In this document: positions 1-20,600 of the stretch, piece by piece
Position numbering within the stretch: position 1 is the stretch's first letter
How the letters are laid out: every line of letters begins with the position of its first letter
Assembly: GCA_007922305.1 (NCBI GenBank)
Contig: ML677358.1
Span: 10,805,343-10,869,342, forward strand
Origin: Dermatemys mawii
Lineage: Eukaryota; Chordata; Testudines; Dermatemydidae
Direction: 5' to 3'
Length of the DNA stretch: 64,000 nt
Notes under the pieces: model-generated
Seen by the model: only the letters and a program-made list of their open reading frames with translations
Databases searched by the model: none
What the model was told of the DNA's origin: nothing
Position numbers and translations under genes: made by a program

Positions 1-165
1 GTCGCGGCACCAGTGCTGGAAGAGAGCTCTCCCAGTGCTCTAAAAAGCCCATCTATGAAGGGAATAGCTACCAACGCTGGGAAAGCTGGTGCACTGTCTG
101 CACTGGTACTTTACAGCGCTGCAAGTTTCAGCACTGTAAAGTGCCAGTGTAGGCAAGCCCTTAAT
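1..165. repeat. MITE end, truncated by the window
   Basis: The stretch contains paired short blocks in opposite orientation, such as ttacagcgctgcaagtttc followed by agcactgtaaagtgccag, plus ggaagagagctctcccagtgct. This layout (scaffold of a small non-autonomous DNA transposon whose end reads 'agtgtag') matches a repeat I recall as common in turtle genomes. The left end lies outside the window. The 60-residue open frame across it is incidental. Confidence 0.55.
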
Positions 166-3100
166 ATAAAGACACTTGCCACTCAAGGTTTATGAGCCAA
201 ATAGTGAAAAATTTTAAATCTTTCCCTTTAGATGGTGCATACATCTCAAAATGCTTCACAAAGCATGGATCACTGTGACTATCTTAACAGACCCTCTTGG
301 TTCATTCCAGTACTGAGAGATGGGAGAAGATAAGACCAGTTTGAAGTGGTTTGTTGGACACCATGGTCACAGACTCGAATATGAGTTTTGTTCCTCTTTG
401 CATGATATTGTGCTACACAAAGGGAGGAGATGGTCTTTCCATTACTCCTATTCTCTTTAGCTGTTCTAAAAGACAACCCAGGATTGTGCATAAGCAATAT
501 TTAAAATAAAATGCTTTCCCGAAGGCTATCCTTTAGCAATTCATAACAACCTGGCCTCAGTAGAAAAGTTCTTGGTATGTTATCCCTTGTAGTCTTTGTC
601 ATTGTGCTGAAAAATGGGAATGGATATGGTCATTTTTCTCAGAGATGCACAAGAACCCCAAAAGCCTCAGCCTTCTGTTGTTAGATCTCAGAAACACAGC
701 ACCTCTTAGTTTTGCAGTCTGATTATTAAGCACTCAGAGCAGGAAAGCAGACAATATCTACCCCAACATCTTTTCCTAAAATCATGTATGTGGACAGAGA
801 AATCTAACAAAATTCTCTTGACGCTTGCTTCTTTCCAATTGATTCTCACTTCACCAACACTGAAAACACTAAAGCACGTCTAACGGGAAAGCAGCATTGT
901 AGCGGCTTAGGTTGATTGTTATAAATGACCTTTTTTCCTAACTTTCGTTATTGTTTTAAATGCCACTTGCTAACTGTATCTGTATCAAATGTTTCACAAG
1001 GAATATAAAATTGGTAAAATTTTAAATATATATTGCATGTTGTCATGGCACATACTGAATGAAATACTATTGATTGGTACATGTTCTGCACTTCTATTGC
1101 ATGACACACAGGGCAGCCATATCAGAACGGTTTAGAAGAAACATCTAGAAATGTCCTAAAGTGACTTAAATGCTAAGGGATATCTCGGGTATGCATTTGC
1201 AGTAATAATCCATTATAAGTGTTTCCTTTGGCTGTGTGCTGCCATTTGGTAGTATTTGGTGTGTTTGGGATAGAAAGATGGCTCTAATTTAAAATAATAT
1301 AGATTACAAGTTTTGCTGTTTGCTTTTTTTCTCTCGCAGGTCTACATTAAGCTTGTGAAAATGTGTCAAAAAAAGAATGTGTTTAGGAAAAATTTGTGTT
1401 CTTTTCCCTGATATTCTATGTGGACATATATAGTGGTTTTGTCATTTATTTATTAGAGGTGGTGTGAGCAAGGGCTAAAACTCCTGAAAGTTTAGTTTGC
1501 GGGGGTTTGGTCTGGTATTACCACTGGGTTCCTTCTTGGCTTTGGGTAAAAATTACTTTACAGAGTGAATTAATATTTATAAGGAAGCATGAAGGTGGAG
1601 GGTATTAATAAGCGCTAGCAAATGAGTGGTACTCATATCTGGAAAGTAAGTTACTTATGACTGAGCAGCTTTTATTTGTCTTTTTTATTAAACGTGCGTG
1701 CTTTTTAAGGTGGTAAACTTAGTCTGTTCTTTTGGCCAAGCTTTATTCCTTTTCTGTATTTCCTGTTACTTGTAACTATATACAGAAAGCCTTTACCTAT
1801 ATGTATCCATGATCATTCAGGCAAAAAACAAACTTTTCACACTGAAATAATGTGAAAGCCATTTGCTACATCCCCCTATTTTGCTTGGAAACTAATTATG
1901 AGTAATTTCTGTTTTTTAAAAAATAGCACCTGTAATGTAAAGATAGTTATGGAGCATAGAATAAACGCTTATCAAGACCGTGTCTTTTTTTTTTTTTTTT
2001 CCTCTCCTTTTTTTGTTAGTCTGATGTGTATTTAGGAGCAAGTAGGAAGTGTTTTTCATAGGGTTTCTTCTGACGCTTTTCCCAGTTTTGAATTCCTTAT
2101 TACTTAGCGTACCTCTCAGTCCAGCATCCGTTTCTATGAAAGCTCTGGGAGGTGTGCCTGTCTAGAAGTTTTTCTTCCTGTAGAAAGTCTGTCCAAAGTA
2201 GTGTTAACTTCTTCTATCTTTATCATGGCAAAGTGTGTGTGTGCCTTTTTTAAAAACAAACAAACAAAAAAAACGCTGAATGTGGATAGAGTACTGATGT
2301 CTTGGTTCCGAATTACTTACTTTTACCGTTGGCCGGTATTCAGAATGGTTGCTTGATGTAGGCTTAAGTTAATGCTTCAGTTGCAGTCATAAAGTGTAAT
2401 AACCAGTACTGTAAACTGGAACTTAAACAGTTTTTCTGGTGGCTAAATGTTAAATATTAGAAACATACCCATTGTTATCTCCAGATATTCTTAAGCTATC
2501 TGGCAGCATGGGGTCTGTAGTTAAACACCGTCAACAATTTTAGATAATCTAATTTACTTTTATGGGTCGTAAGAAAAGTAATGAAAGTTCTGACTATTAA
2601 AGATTGTGAAATAAGAATAGTGACATCTTGAAAGTGAATAATATTATCTTGTTTAGTATTGAAATACTTAGATTTTTTTTTCTCTTGTATGCAGATTCAG
2701 TGTTCCAGAGTATGTTAGATGTTCTCATTCACCAGAGTTTATCAAAAGCTGAGAGACAATATTGTTTGGCAGTCTCTGTAGCAAGAAAGGAAGCATCTTT
2801 TGTTATTGACATCCTTTCTCTTAGCTCCGCTCTTTCTTTTTGCCAGCTGCTCATTGTCTGTACTTGCTTGTGTAGTAATCACAGGGGATTTCAAGAGCTC
2901 TTATCAGCTAGTTGCCACAGCACATCATTTCCTCATGTCATCTTTACTCCCTGTTTTAAAAAAAACAACAGATTTACACCAGATTCTGGTGGGTATTAGA
3001 GGAAAAAAAGGGCAGTGTGTGAACACTGTTTCTTTATGACATTGTGTACAAAACAGTACTGTTCAAATTAATTCCCTCAAACATTTTATGGTAAAGATCT

Positions 3101-3423
3101 TATTTCTGGCACTTACTCTGCAGTTTTTTCACCTTTTTAGGAAGAACACATATTGCTAAAGCTTCAAAATCCACGGTTTATAATCCCTACCCCTGCAGCC
3201 AAGTGATTGGGGGACATGGCCAAGTGTATAAGTGAAGTGTCCAAGGTGATTGACTATGTCCAAAATCTTTTTTTATTAGCTATCCTCAGTAGTTCCTCCA
3301 ATCTCGTCATTATTAGTCAGCTACAAAAAATGAAATAGTCAAGCAGAGTCCAAGAACAGCACCCTGGTAGAAGCTTCCACATACCCTCCCTTCTCAGCAG
3401 TAAGGTGATGGCAGGATAGGGTT
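166..3423. other. Noncoding stretch upstream of SMAD5 coding exons
   Basis: AT-rich DNA with no convincing coding exon. It is most likely SMAD5 5' intron sequence, because mammalian SMAD5 has noncoding 5' exons far upstream of the first coding exon. A poly-T run lies at about 1986-2000. The open frames at 2628-2999 and 2800-3039 have no recognisable domain and biased low-complexity content, so I treat them as chance. A noncoding first exon could lie here, but I cannot place one. Confidence 0.5.
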
Positions 3424-3431
3424 CTCTAGAG

Positions 3432-3772
3432 CAGTGGCTCTCATCTTTCTAGACTACTGTACCTCCTAAGTTTCACCTCACTTAAAAACTACTTGTGTAC
3501 AAAATCAGACTTAAAAACATCAAAGCGCACTATTACTGACAAATGGTTCGTTCTCATTTGACCATATAATTATAAATCAGTTGGAACATAAATATTGTAC
3601 TTACATTTCAGAATATAGAACAGTATAAACAAATCATTGTTTGTATAAAATTTTAGTTTGTACTGCCTTCGCTAGTGCTTTTTATGTGTCATGTTATAAA
3701 ACAAGGTAAATATCTAGATGAGTTTCTGTACCCTCTGGAAAACCTTTCCGTACACTTGGTTGAGAACTACTG
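3432..3772. mobile_element. Non-autonomous hAT-type element (MITE)
   Basis: The left end starts cagtggctctcatc and the right end is gttgagaactactg, an imperfect terminal inverted repeat of the CAGTGGTTCTCAAC type. The flanks are ctctagag (3424-3431) and ctccagag (3773-3780), an 8-bp target duplication with one mismatch. This is the hAT superfamily signature. The 341-bp body has no transposase frame, so the copy depended on an enzyme supplied elsewhere. Confidence 0.8.
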
Positions 3773-4281
3773 CTCCAGAGTATTGCCCTCAGAATTTGCT
3801 GGTTACATATATCCCTCAATTTGTCTGACATAAGTAGAATTAGTTCTTCTGTTTGTAGTCTAGTAAACTTTTTAGCTATTAAGCAAGTAAGTTTGTGGTG
3901 GTTCTTTTTTGTGTGTGTGTTTGTATTTTTTACCTACGCCATATCTACACTAAACTATATACTTTAAAAAGCTAACTGGGAAAGCTTTGCATTAAAATCC
4001 CATTAAACCCACCAATATCAGGAAATCCAAAGTTACAGGAGATGGAGAGGAGTCTGAAAGGAGTCCTACAAAATTTTTATTCAGTTAGAAGAATGGTAGT
4101 TGTGATGTGGGACTTCAGTGGTTGTTTAAAAATTTAGATATAAAATCAAGGGTGGAAATAATCATTCTTCCTATTTAATATCTGAATTTGTTTTCAGCTC
4201 TGCCTTCCTCTTCCCTCCCACCAAAAAAACCCCCAAACAAAACATAGTGGCTAATTACTTGCTGTTTTTTGTTTTAAACAG

Positions 4282-13875
<9,594 letters not shown>

Positions 13876-15745
13876 TGCTGCAGTATTATATTACCTTCAA
13901 CTCTTAGTGAACTTATTTTAATTTTAGAGAAACTTCCAGTGTGGATACTGTGAGCTAGATGGAGAACTGATACAGTTTAACTTTTTACCCCCTTTGTGAC
14001 CAATTCCATTACATATTGTTGACTTTTTTTATTTTTACATTTCAGTTTGTTCTTGTGATACTAAAGTGACAATTGAGCCCTGTTTGGGGGTGAGGAGGGA
14101 CAAAGTCTCTTCAAAAAATTGCAACACTTTTTTCTCCCTCTTCATATGAAACTTAGAGGTATATGTCTAACTGGAACATATTTTCTTCACTGTCACATAG
14201 GGACAAGAATTTTGAAGACAGATTTTAGAGGTAAATACATATAATAGATTTTTAGTGTGAATAGAACTGTACATGCTCTTTGCTGAACATGTACAGCTCC
14301 AGATTTCAATCAGTATTTTATGTGTAGCTGTGTACATCTTATGGAAGACTCTTGTTGTAAACAAAGTTAGCCTTTATTACAGCTAAGTTTGCCTCAATTT
14401 GAACAATGTGATATAAGTGTACACCTCTTGAAATACTCTGTTTTTAAAGATATGGATAGCATAAAAACATTTGCATTAACTTTTGGAAGGTGCAGTCACA
14501 AACACACTATATAAGTTGCAGAATATAAATTAGCCTTGTCCCATTCCAATTTTTATAATATTGCTTTTAACCACCATTTAAACAGTAATTGATACAAGGT
14601 AAATTTTTAGCACTGCTATGGACTAGTCAGTTCTTGTTTTGCCTTGATATATACCCATGCTGTTTTGGATTTAATTGCCAACACCTAGCTTTTTAGGTAT
14701 CCTTTTGTATTTTAGCTTACACACCACTTTTTATAAATGGCAGTGCTTGCATTGAAAGGGAGCCAAGTTTTCTAGCTGTCTGTTTTACCTGTCCAGAATT
14801 GGCATGTGTTAGGCCTCTTAAATAACTTAGCAGTTGTTATGCAGTATTCATGATATACTTCACTTCCAATGCAGATGTGATTAATCTCTTTTTTCCCCAT
14901 ACTGTTTGAAGACTGATTGGCTTGGCAAATAATTGAGTGCAGAGCCTTTTATTTCTGGATCAAATGCAGATGTGGTAGATAATTATCAAAGATCATTACT
15001 GTGAAGACTTCTGTCCTATGTGACATGGTGGTCTTCATCCCAATACTGATGAATGAGTTTCCCCTCGCACAGTCTAAGCCTATGGTTGGCATTCTTAGCA
15101 GAGAAGCTAACAATTGAATATAAGTAGAGATTAAATTGCCCTTTCTCCCATATAGGAAATCCTTCAGGGTCAGAGTTGAAGCACACTGATGTACGCCTGT
15201 GAGAAGGCTTGTACTGCAGCTGCCGGCTGTACTTGTTGTGTTACTAATTGGAGGACTTCAAAGCCCAGGCTGTCAATCCAAACACTAAATAAAAAAGTGG
15301 GGAATCTGGGTAATTCCCTTTCCTAAGAAAACGAGAGAAAGAAATGTATTGTGGAGAATACTAGGTGAAGTGAACTATGGCCTGACTCTCTTGATTCTAA
15401 AGTTTTTATGTTCAGAGCACAAGGCCTGTTATGTATAATAACTATTCACCTTCCCCTTTCCTCTATCGCAAACACACATTATTTACCCACCCGGATAAAA
15501 TGTCTGGGAGGTTGGCTGAAAACTCTAAAACTCAAGTACTTATTAAAGAATGCTTTGTAGTTCGTTACTGCAGTCCCAGGATATTGATCACTTAAGTTCT
15601 TGTTGTGTTCTTTTATTGAATGACAAAAGTTTGTGTTTTAAATGTGGTAATCCCTGTATCACATAGTACATAAGTAAATCTTTTTAAAGGAACAAATTGT
15701 TTACATATCAGGATAAATTCTGTTTCTTATGAAATGCCTTAAAGG

Positions 15746-15751
15746 AATAAA
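15746..15751 (+). terminator. SMAD5: Candidate poly(A) signal, proximal
   Basis: AATAAA, 1.9 kb after the stop, with a second at 15846-15851. It lies upstream of the transposon nest, so use of it would give a 3' UTR free of the repeats. Confidence 0.35.
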
Positions 15752-16468
15752 GCTAAACTGATAATGTTCACAGATCTCTAATGCTGCCTTGTACAGGAAT
15801 AAGTATTTGTAGTTGATCTTAAACACTTTTCTCCAGCATTTTAAAAATAAAACATTTTCAGGAAAAAGGGGAGTAACTTTACTTTGTCGTTTATCTTCTG
15901 GACCCCTATTTATTCCTTTGAACTACAGCTAGCAATGGTTTTATTGAAAGAGGTACAAATTCAGCTGTTGATCACAAGATCAGACCTCCCATAGTCAAAA
16001 TGAACATTTTCCTACACCTGTATTTGAGTTTTCTTCATAAGGTAGTGAATCTACATAAATTTAACACTATGGGTATCTTTTCTAGAATAATTTTCTTGAT
16101 TAATGGCATGACACATCAGGTTAAAAAGAATAAAAGCTCAGTTGCAGCACCTCTAAAATTAAAAGATTTCACTACATCCAAGCTTGACTTTTTTTAATTG
16201 GCTTCATCTGTGCTCATGTGTATGCCTAGCTAAAGCTAAGTAAATGATTCAGGAATGGATTCATGGGTGTGCATGAGACAGAACTAGTGCTTGATATGGG
16301 CAGGCTGACTACATATACGTCAGTATCATAATCTTGGCAATACAGTAGAACCTCAGTGACTGGTCAACCAGATGCCTCGTTTGGAACTGAAAGTTTGTAA
16401 TCAAGCAGCAGCAGAGAGACACCAAAAAAAGCAAATATGTATAGTACATTTGTGTTAAATGTAAACTA

Positions 16469-16940
16469 CAGGTTCAGCCTTTCTAGTCTGGCACCCTTGA
16501 GACCTGACCAGTGTCGAACCAGAGAATTTGCTGAACCATGGGAAGTCAATGCAGAGTGCCAACAGGTCTCCATAGGCATGGGAAGTAGGAGTGCTGGGGT
16601 GCTATAGCACCCCCAGGATTTCTGGCCAGTGTGAGGGAGGGCCCCCACCGCCTGGGAGCCCTGCTGCCACCCGGGGTCCTGGTCCCAGGTCCTCCCCCCT
16701 CCATCCTGGAGCTTGAACTCCGTGAATCAGCTGTTTGCAGCGTTCCAAAAGTGCTGGGAGGGAGGAGGAGGAGATGTAGGTGCAGGGCCGCTGGCGCCCA
16801 CGGGGAGTGGGGAGCTTGGCACTGATGGATGCTCCGCACCCACTAATTTTTTCCAACATAGGCGCCCATGGAGTTGGCACCTATGCTGGACCTTGGGTTT
16901 TGCCAGACCGGGGAGTGCCAGATTAGAGAAGTTCAACCTG
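16469..16940. mobile_element. TA-flanked DNA transposon (Tc1/mariner-type), inserted in the outer element
   Basis: The left end caggttcagcctttctagtc and the right end agattagagaagttcaacctg are inverted copies over about 26 bp. TA dinucleotides flank it at 16467-16468 and 16941-16942, the target duplication of Tc1/mariner-type elements. No transposase remains. It is itself interrupted by the element at 16571-16885. Confidence 0.75.
16571..16885. mobile_element. Innermost hAT-like MITE (ATAGGCGCC-type ends)
   Basis: It starts cataggcatgggaagt and ends ccatggagttggcacctatg, a GC-rich insert in the AT-rich 3' UTR. The right end matches those of the copies at 39831-40190 and 46119-46369. The flanking octamers (caggtctc, ctggacct) agree at five of eight sites only. 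Confidence 0.5.
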
Positions 16941-18401
16941 TACTAAAAAAGGGAAAGCAGCGTTTTTCTTAATAGTAAAGTTTCAAAGCTGCAGTAAGTC
17001 AGTGTTCAATTGTAAACTTCTGAAAGAACAGCCATAATGTGTTGTTCAGAGTTGCGAACATTTCAGAGTTTGGAACAACCTCCATTCCTGAGGTGTTTGT
17101 ATCCTAGTGCCTTGCTCCTACATTTTCTTTTGCAGAGGCAGGCTTGCTAAAGGCTGCCTTGCAATTTTCAAGTGGTGCTTATCATAAATAATAGTACTCA
17201 GTAAGAGCTTTCTAGTTTTCTGTGGCGGAGATCTGATATATTTAGTTCTGTTTAGTTTTATCTGTGTCTGAGTATCACAGCTCACACACCTATGTGAGGA
17301 TAGGCTGGCTGAGAACTGCTTGACACTAAATATGCTAAAATTCTATGATGGTGAAGATGGCAGCACCTATCGCACTATGCTTGTGAGTGCAATTGCTATT
17401 TAATTACATTGCTAACAGGTACAGAAAACTGAATGGGTCAGGGTCTTGGAAATAGAAGATCAAACCTAACCCTGCTCAGACTCAATATTACCATTGTATA
17501 AAAGCTATTTTCCCCTATGTCAAATAAAGGAACACTTCAGTGTTTGTTCAGTGGGCATATTTCTATATCTCACTAGCAATTAATTTGTTAGCCTGGTTGG
17601 TAATACCAGCTCAGAGTCTAAAGATAGAACAGGCATATACTGAACTACTGTTTTGGCCGGCTCATAAAGCTGCCATGGCGTGATAGAATGAAGTGAAAGT
17701 TTGGACAGAGGACTTTAGCCTTACAAGTTGTCAATTATCAGCATTAAATTCATTTAATTGTACATGAAAAGGCAACGTAGGGTTCGAGAGATCCTGTAGA
17801 ATCAATATGTAACTTGTTAGGACTGAACAGATAAAAATGGCTGGTTAGTCAAAATAATTGAACAGCTTACTTGTGATTGCTATAGGATTTCTTAAAGGAA
17901 GCCTTGGAATTCTTGATGTTTTTCCTGAAGCTATTGTTTTTTTCCTACAGTAATTACAATGTAAAAGTTGTACAGTATACTGTTAGACAAATACTCTTCT
18001 AGTGTAGGGCTGGAAAACCCATGTAAAAAGTCAAGATTTTCCTAGCTTGAAATACTCAAACTAATGTTTGTTTCCCAAACAGTGGTTAGGTAGCAGTTTT
18101 CAATAAATAAAAGCCATTTTAAAATTGTTGGCCTCAAAAGTTAGGGTTTTTTTAATTTATTTTGTAGTCATGAAGCTTTTCCTTATGGAGGAAACCCATT
18201 TTGAAATCAAATTGATAGAGACTAAACCATTGTGTTACAATATAACAGTGCTTTCCTACGCTGCTCCAGAAATCTGCTTTTATGTCTGTTGCTAGCATAA
18301 CTTAGAGAGGCATAAAGGTTATCTTCATTTCATCAACTTTAAAAGGATTAGGTTTTGTTATGTTTTTAAAGATATTTTTTGCATACTGCTGCCCATATTG
18401 G

Positions 18402-18407
18402 AATAAA
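18402..18407 (+). terminator. SMAD5: Candidate poly(A) signal, distal
   Basis: AATAAA 4.5 kb after the stop. It would give an mRNA near the size expected for SMAD5. A further AATAAA at 19079-19084 is an alternative. Confidence 0.35.
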
Positions 18408-18676
18408 CATTAAAAATTCCTTTCAGAATGGCTTTGTTTCCTGCTTTGCTCTAAATATAATTCAGCGAATGCCTCCAGTACTTGTCTATATTGATATGTT
18501 TTTAAAAGTCTAATTTGAATGTCCTACAAGGTATAATGACCCATAAACTCTTAATTCTTTTAATTGTCACTAGTGGCATGTTTAGTTATATAGGTATTGC
18601 TTCCTAAGAAAGTGTGAATAGAGAATTTCATTCCGCAGGCAGTTTGCCTGGAACGCTTGAGGCTATAATGTAAGGT

Positions 18677-18680
<4 letters not shown>

Positions 18681-18712
<32 letters not shown>
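18681..18712. repeat. A(32) homopolymer
   Basis: Thirty-two consecutive A followed by catta. It could be the tail of a retroinserted sequence or a slippage expansion in the SMAD5 3' flank. No retroelement body is recognisable just upstream. Confidence 0.95.
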
Positions 18713-18713
<1 letters not shown>

Positions 18714-19587
18714 ATTATTTTTTTTAGAATTCTTTTGTCAGCTGGAGTGGGAGGTGAGTTGACGAAAATATATTAAGGTACATCACAATAACAATACTGG
18801 CTTATATTTACAATGTATTTTTGTGTATCACCCAGCATACTGTGGATAATGAATACCAGCAACTTGACAGCAGTAGTTTGCCATACATAAAATCTTAGCT
18901 GTAACACTTATTTAATGAGATTCTGGCTAGTAATTTTTTTAACATACTCATGGCTAGCATAATAGTCTTAAGCAACCAAGTATTCTGCCTAAACCTGTAG
19001 AAACTAGTGGCTGACAGCTTCCTTATGCGAAGAAGAAAACTAAACGTTCCTTTTTGAAACTGTTTCCTTAAATATTTCAATAAAACTTAATGTTAGTGTT
19101 TTTAGGATCAGAGCAACTGCCTTCATTATGGTTTGACCTGTTTTTACAGACTTTTTTAAAAGGGAAGAGAAGTTAAGACAAGAATGTTAACTTCCACATT
19201 ATCATGGTAACTAGAGCAAAGAGTAATTAGAATTCATGGTGTTAGGGTAGCAACATGGGAGGGGGGAGGGGAGGACAAGTTAAGGGAAAAGTTGAAGCTT
19301 TTGTAGACTATACACCAAAGATACCTGAAACAACCTTTTTTTTCTGTGTTAATTTGGTTGTGGAGGGGACAGTTGGATTGCAAAGATCGTGAATGCTTCC
19401 TGTGAGCTCTATTCAGCAAATGCAAAGGAGTTGGGGGATGGTTGAATAACTTTAAAGTCAAATTTTCAAAAAATGCATGATTTTTGAAAATATGCTAATT
19501 TATACTAGAACCAAACTTTACCTAGAAATTAATGCTAATATTGGGAAATCAGATCTAGAACATATCTGAAACATGCATCCTTTACCA

Positions 19588-19715
19588 CAGTGGTTTTCAA
19601 CCTGTGGCCTACGTACCTGTGCATATCCCCGGACAACGTTTAGGATTTCCAAAGGTGTCTGCACCTCAATTTGAAATTTTTTAGGGGTCTGCAAATGAAG
19701 AAAGACTGTTGTGCT
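19588..19715. mobile_element. Short hAT-like MITE
   Basis: The left end is cagtggttttcaacctgtgg. The body contains ggatttccaaaggtgtctgc and tgaaattttttaggggtctg, a layout I recall from a common turtle MITE. The right terminus is decayed and no target duplication can be shown. Confidence 0.55.
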
Positions 19716-20237
19716 AAAGAGTTTGACCTGATTAGCATTTTACTCTCTGAATTTATGCAGTTCTGATCATATTCAAGGATGCCCAGTATTTTACAGGGAA
19801 TAATAAAATCTCTGCTATCAAGGTAACATACAGAGTTGCATGCTGTGCCAGCCTACATAACAGCAACAGGAGCAAACAATTATTTGATTAGTTCATAAAA
19901 GCTGAAACAGAGGTGATGGCACTGCTTGATCTTGTCAACACTTCCTGCTCACGGAATTGCTGTGGGTAGGAACCAAGCTTCTTCTAGTAATGCTGCCTAT
20001 GCTTTACAAAGGCTTTCTCAATTGAAAATATTATTGGAAAACAAATACAAAACCACGTTGGTAGCTGTGAAAGTGTAAGCTCTGGTGTAGGAAAAACTTG
20101 GGGATTTTTATTACCTTCATGCAGTTTCCAAAACTGCTAATACAATAAAATTACATTTGCTCCAGTTCCTCTGTTATCAGAAGTCAGGATCTGATGTTAC
20201 TATATACAGACTCAATAACAGTGCAGTTCTCTTCAGA

Positions 20238-20600
20238 AATCTTTGAGGCATAGAGCTGGTGGAAAATTTTTCAACCACATGTATTTATTTGGAAAATTGC
20301 AACATTTCATGGAAATACTTTTTTCAACAAAATTTGTCTAGATGCTTTCTCATCAATTTTAGTCAAACTGAAACCCCCTCATCCCAGAAGAGCCAGGAGC
20401 CTAATAACTAAGGCACTCACTTGGGATGTACCCTTCCCAGCCTCAATCTACATCTCCTGGATGTCAGGTGAGTGCCCTAACTGCTGGCCTATTGGCTGTT
20501 CCCATTTCTTTGCAAAACTTTTTGGAAGGTTTTTGGTTTTGTCCTGCTATGGAATAAAAACACAACGTTAAAATTTTTCACCAAAAAAAATCTTACATTC
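20238..20600. mobile_element. Composite MITE with a tRNA-like palindrome in the middle
   Basis: Outer blocks ggaaaatttttcaacc and gttaaaatttttcacc flank a core in which taaggcactcacttgggatg (about 20410-20429) is mirrored by ggtgagtgccctaac (20467-20481). The core arms resemble the 5' half of a tRNA (an A-box-like gcactcacctggg). I recall the whole arrangement as a repeat in turtles. Both the class and the boundaries are uncertain. Confidence 0.5.

Larger units (their letters stand above)
16343..17100. mobile_element. Outer Tigger/mariner-like element, split by an insertion
   Basis: The left part starts cagtagaacctcagtgac. The right part contains cagagttgcgaacatttcag and ggaacaacctccattcctga. 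These are the two ends of one turtle element with a CAGTAGAACCTCAGAGTTACG-type terminus, as I recall it. The right terminus is incomplete. The middle (16469-16940) is a separate insertion. Confidence 0.6.
13876..18420 (+). other. SMAD5: SMAD5 3' UTR (probable extent)
   Basis: No gene follows the stop for more than 20 kb, and mammalian SMAD5 mRNAs have 3' UTRs of several kilobases, so this stretch is probably mostly 3' UTR. Candidate AATAAA signals lie at 15288, 15746, 15846, 17523, 18102, 18106, 18402 and 19079. I cannot say which are used. The interval contains a nested transposon insertion at 16343-17100. The open frames within it are incidental. Confidence 0.55.

Noticed and set aside
2628..3039. 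Two overlapping plus-strand frames upstream of SMAD5
   Set aside because: Hydrophobic composition comes from T-rich DNA; no exon borders or homology recognised.
20410..20481. Possible tRNA gene
   Set aside because: The tRNA-like block is part of a palindrome within a repeat and cannot form a full cloverleaf with a T-arm.
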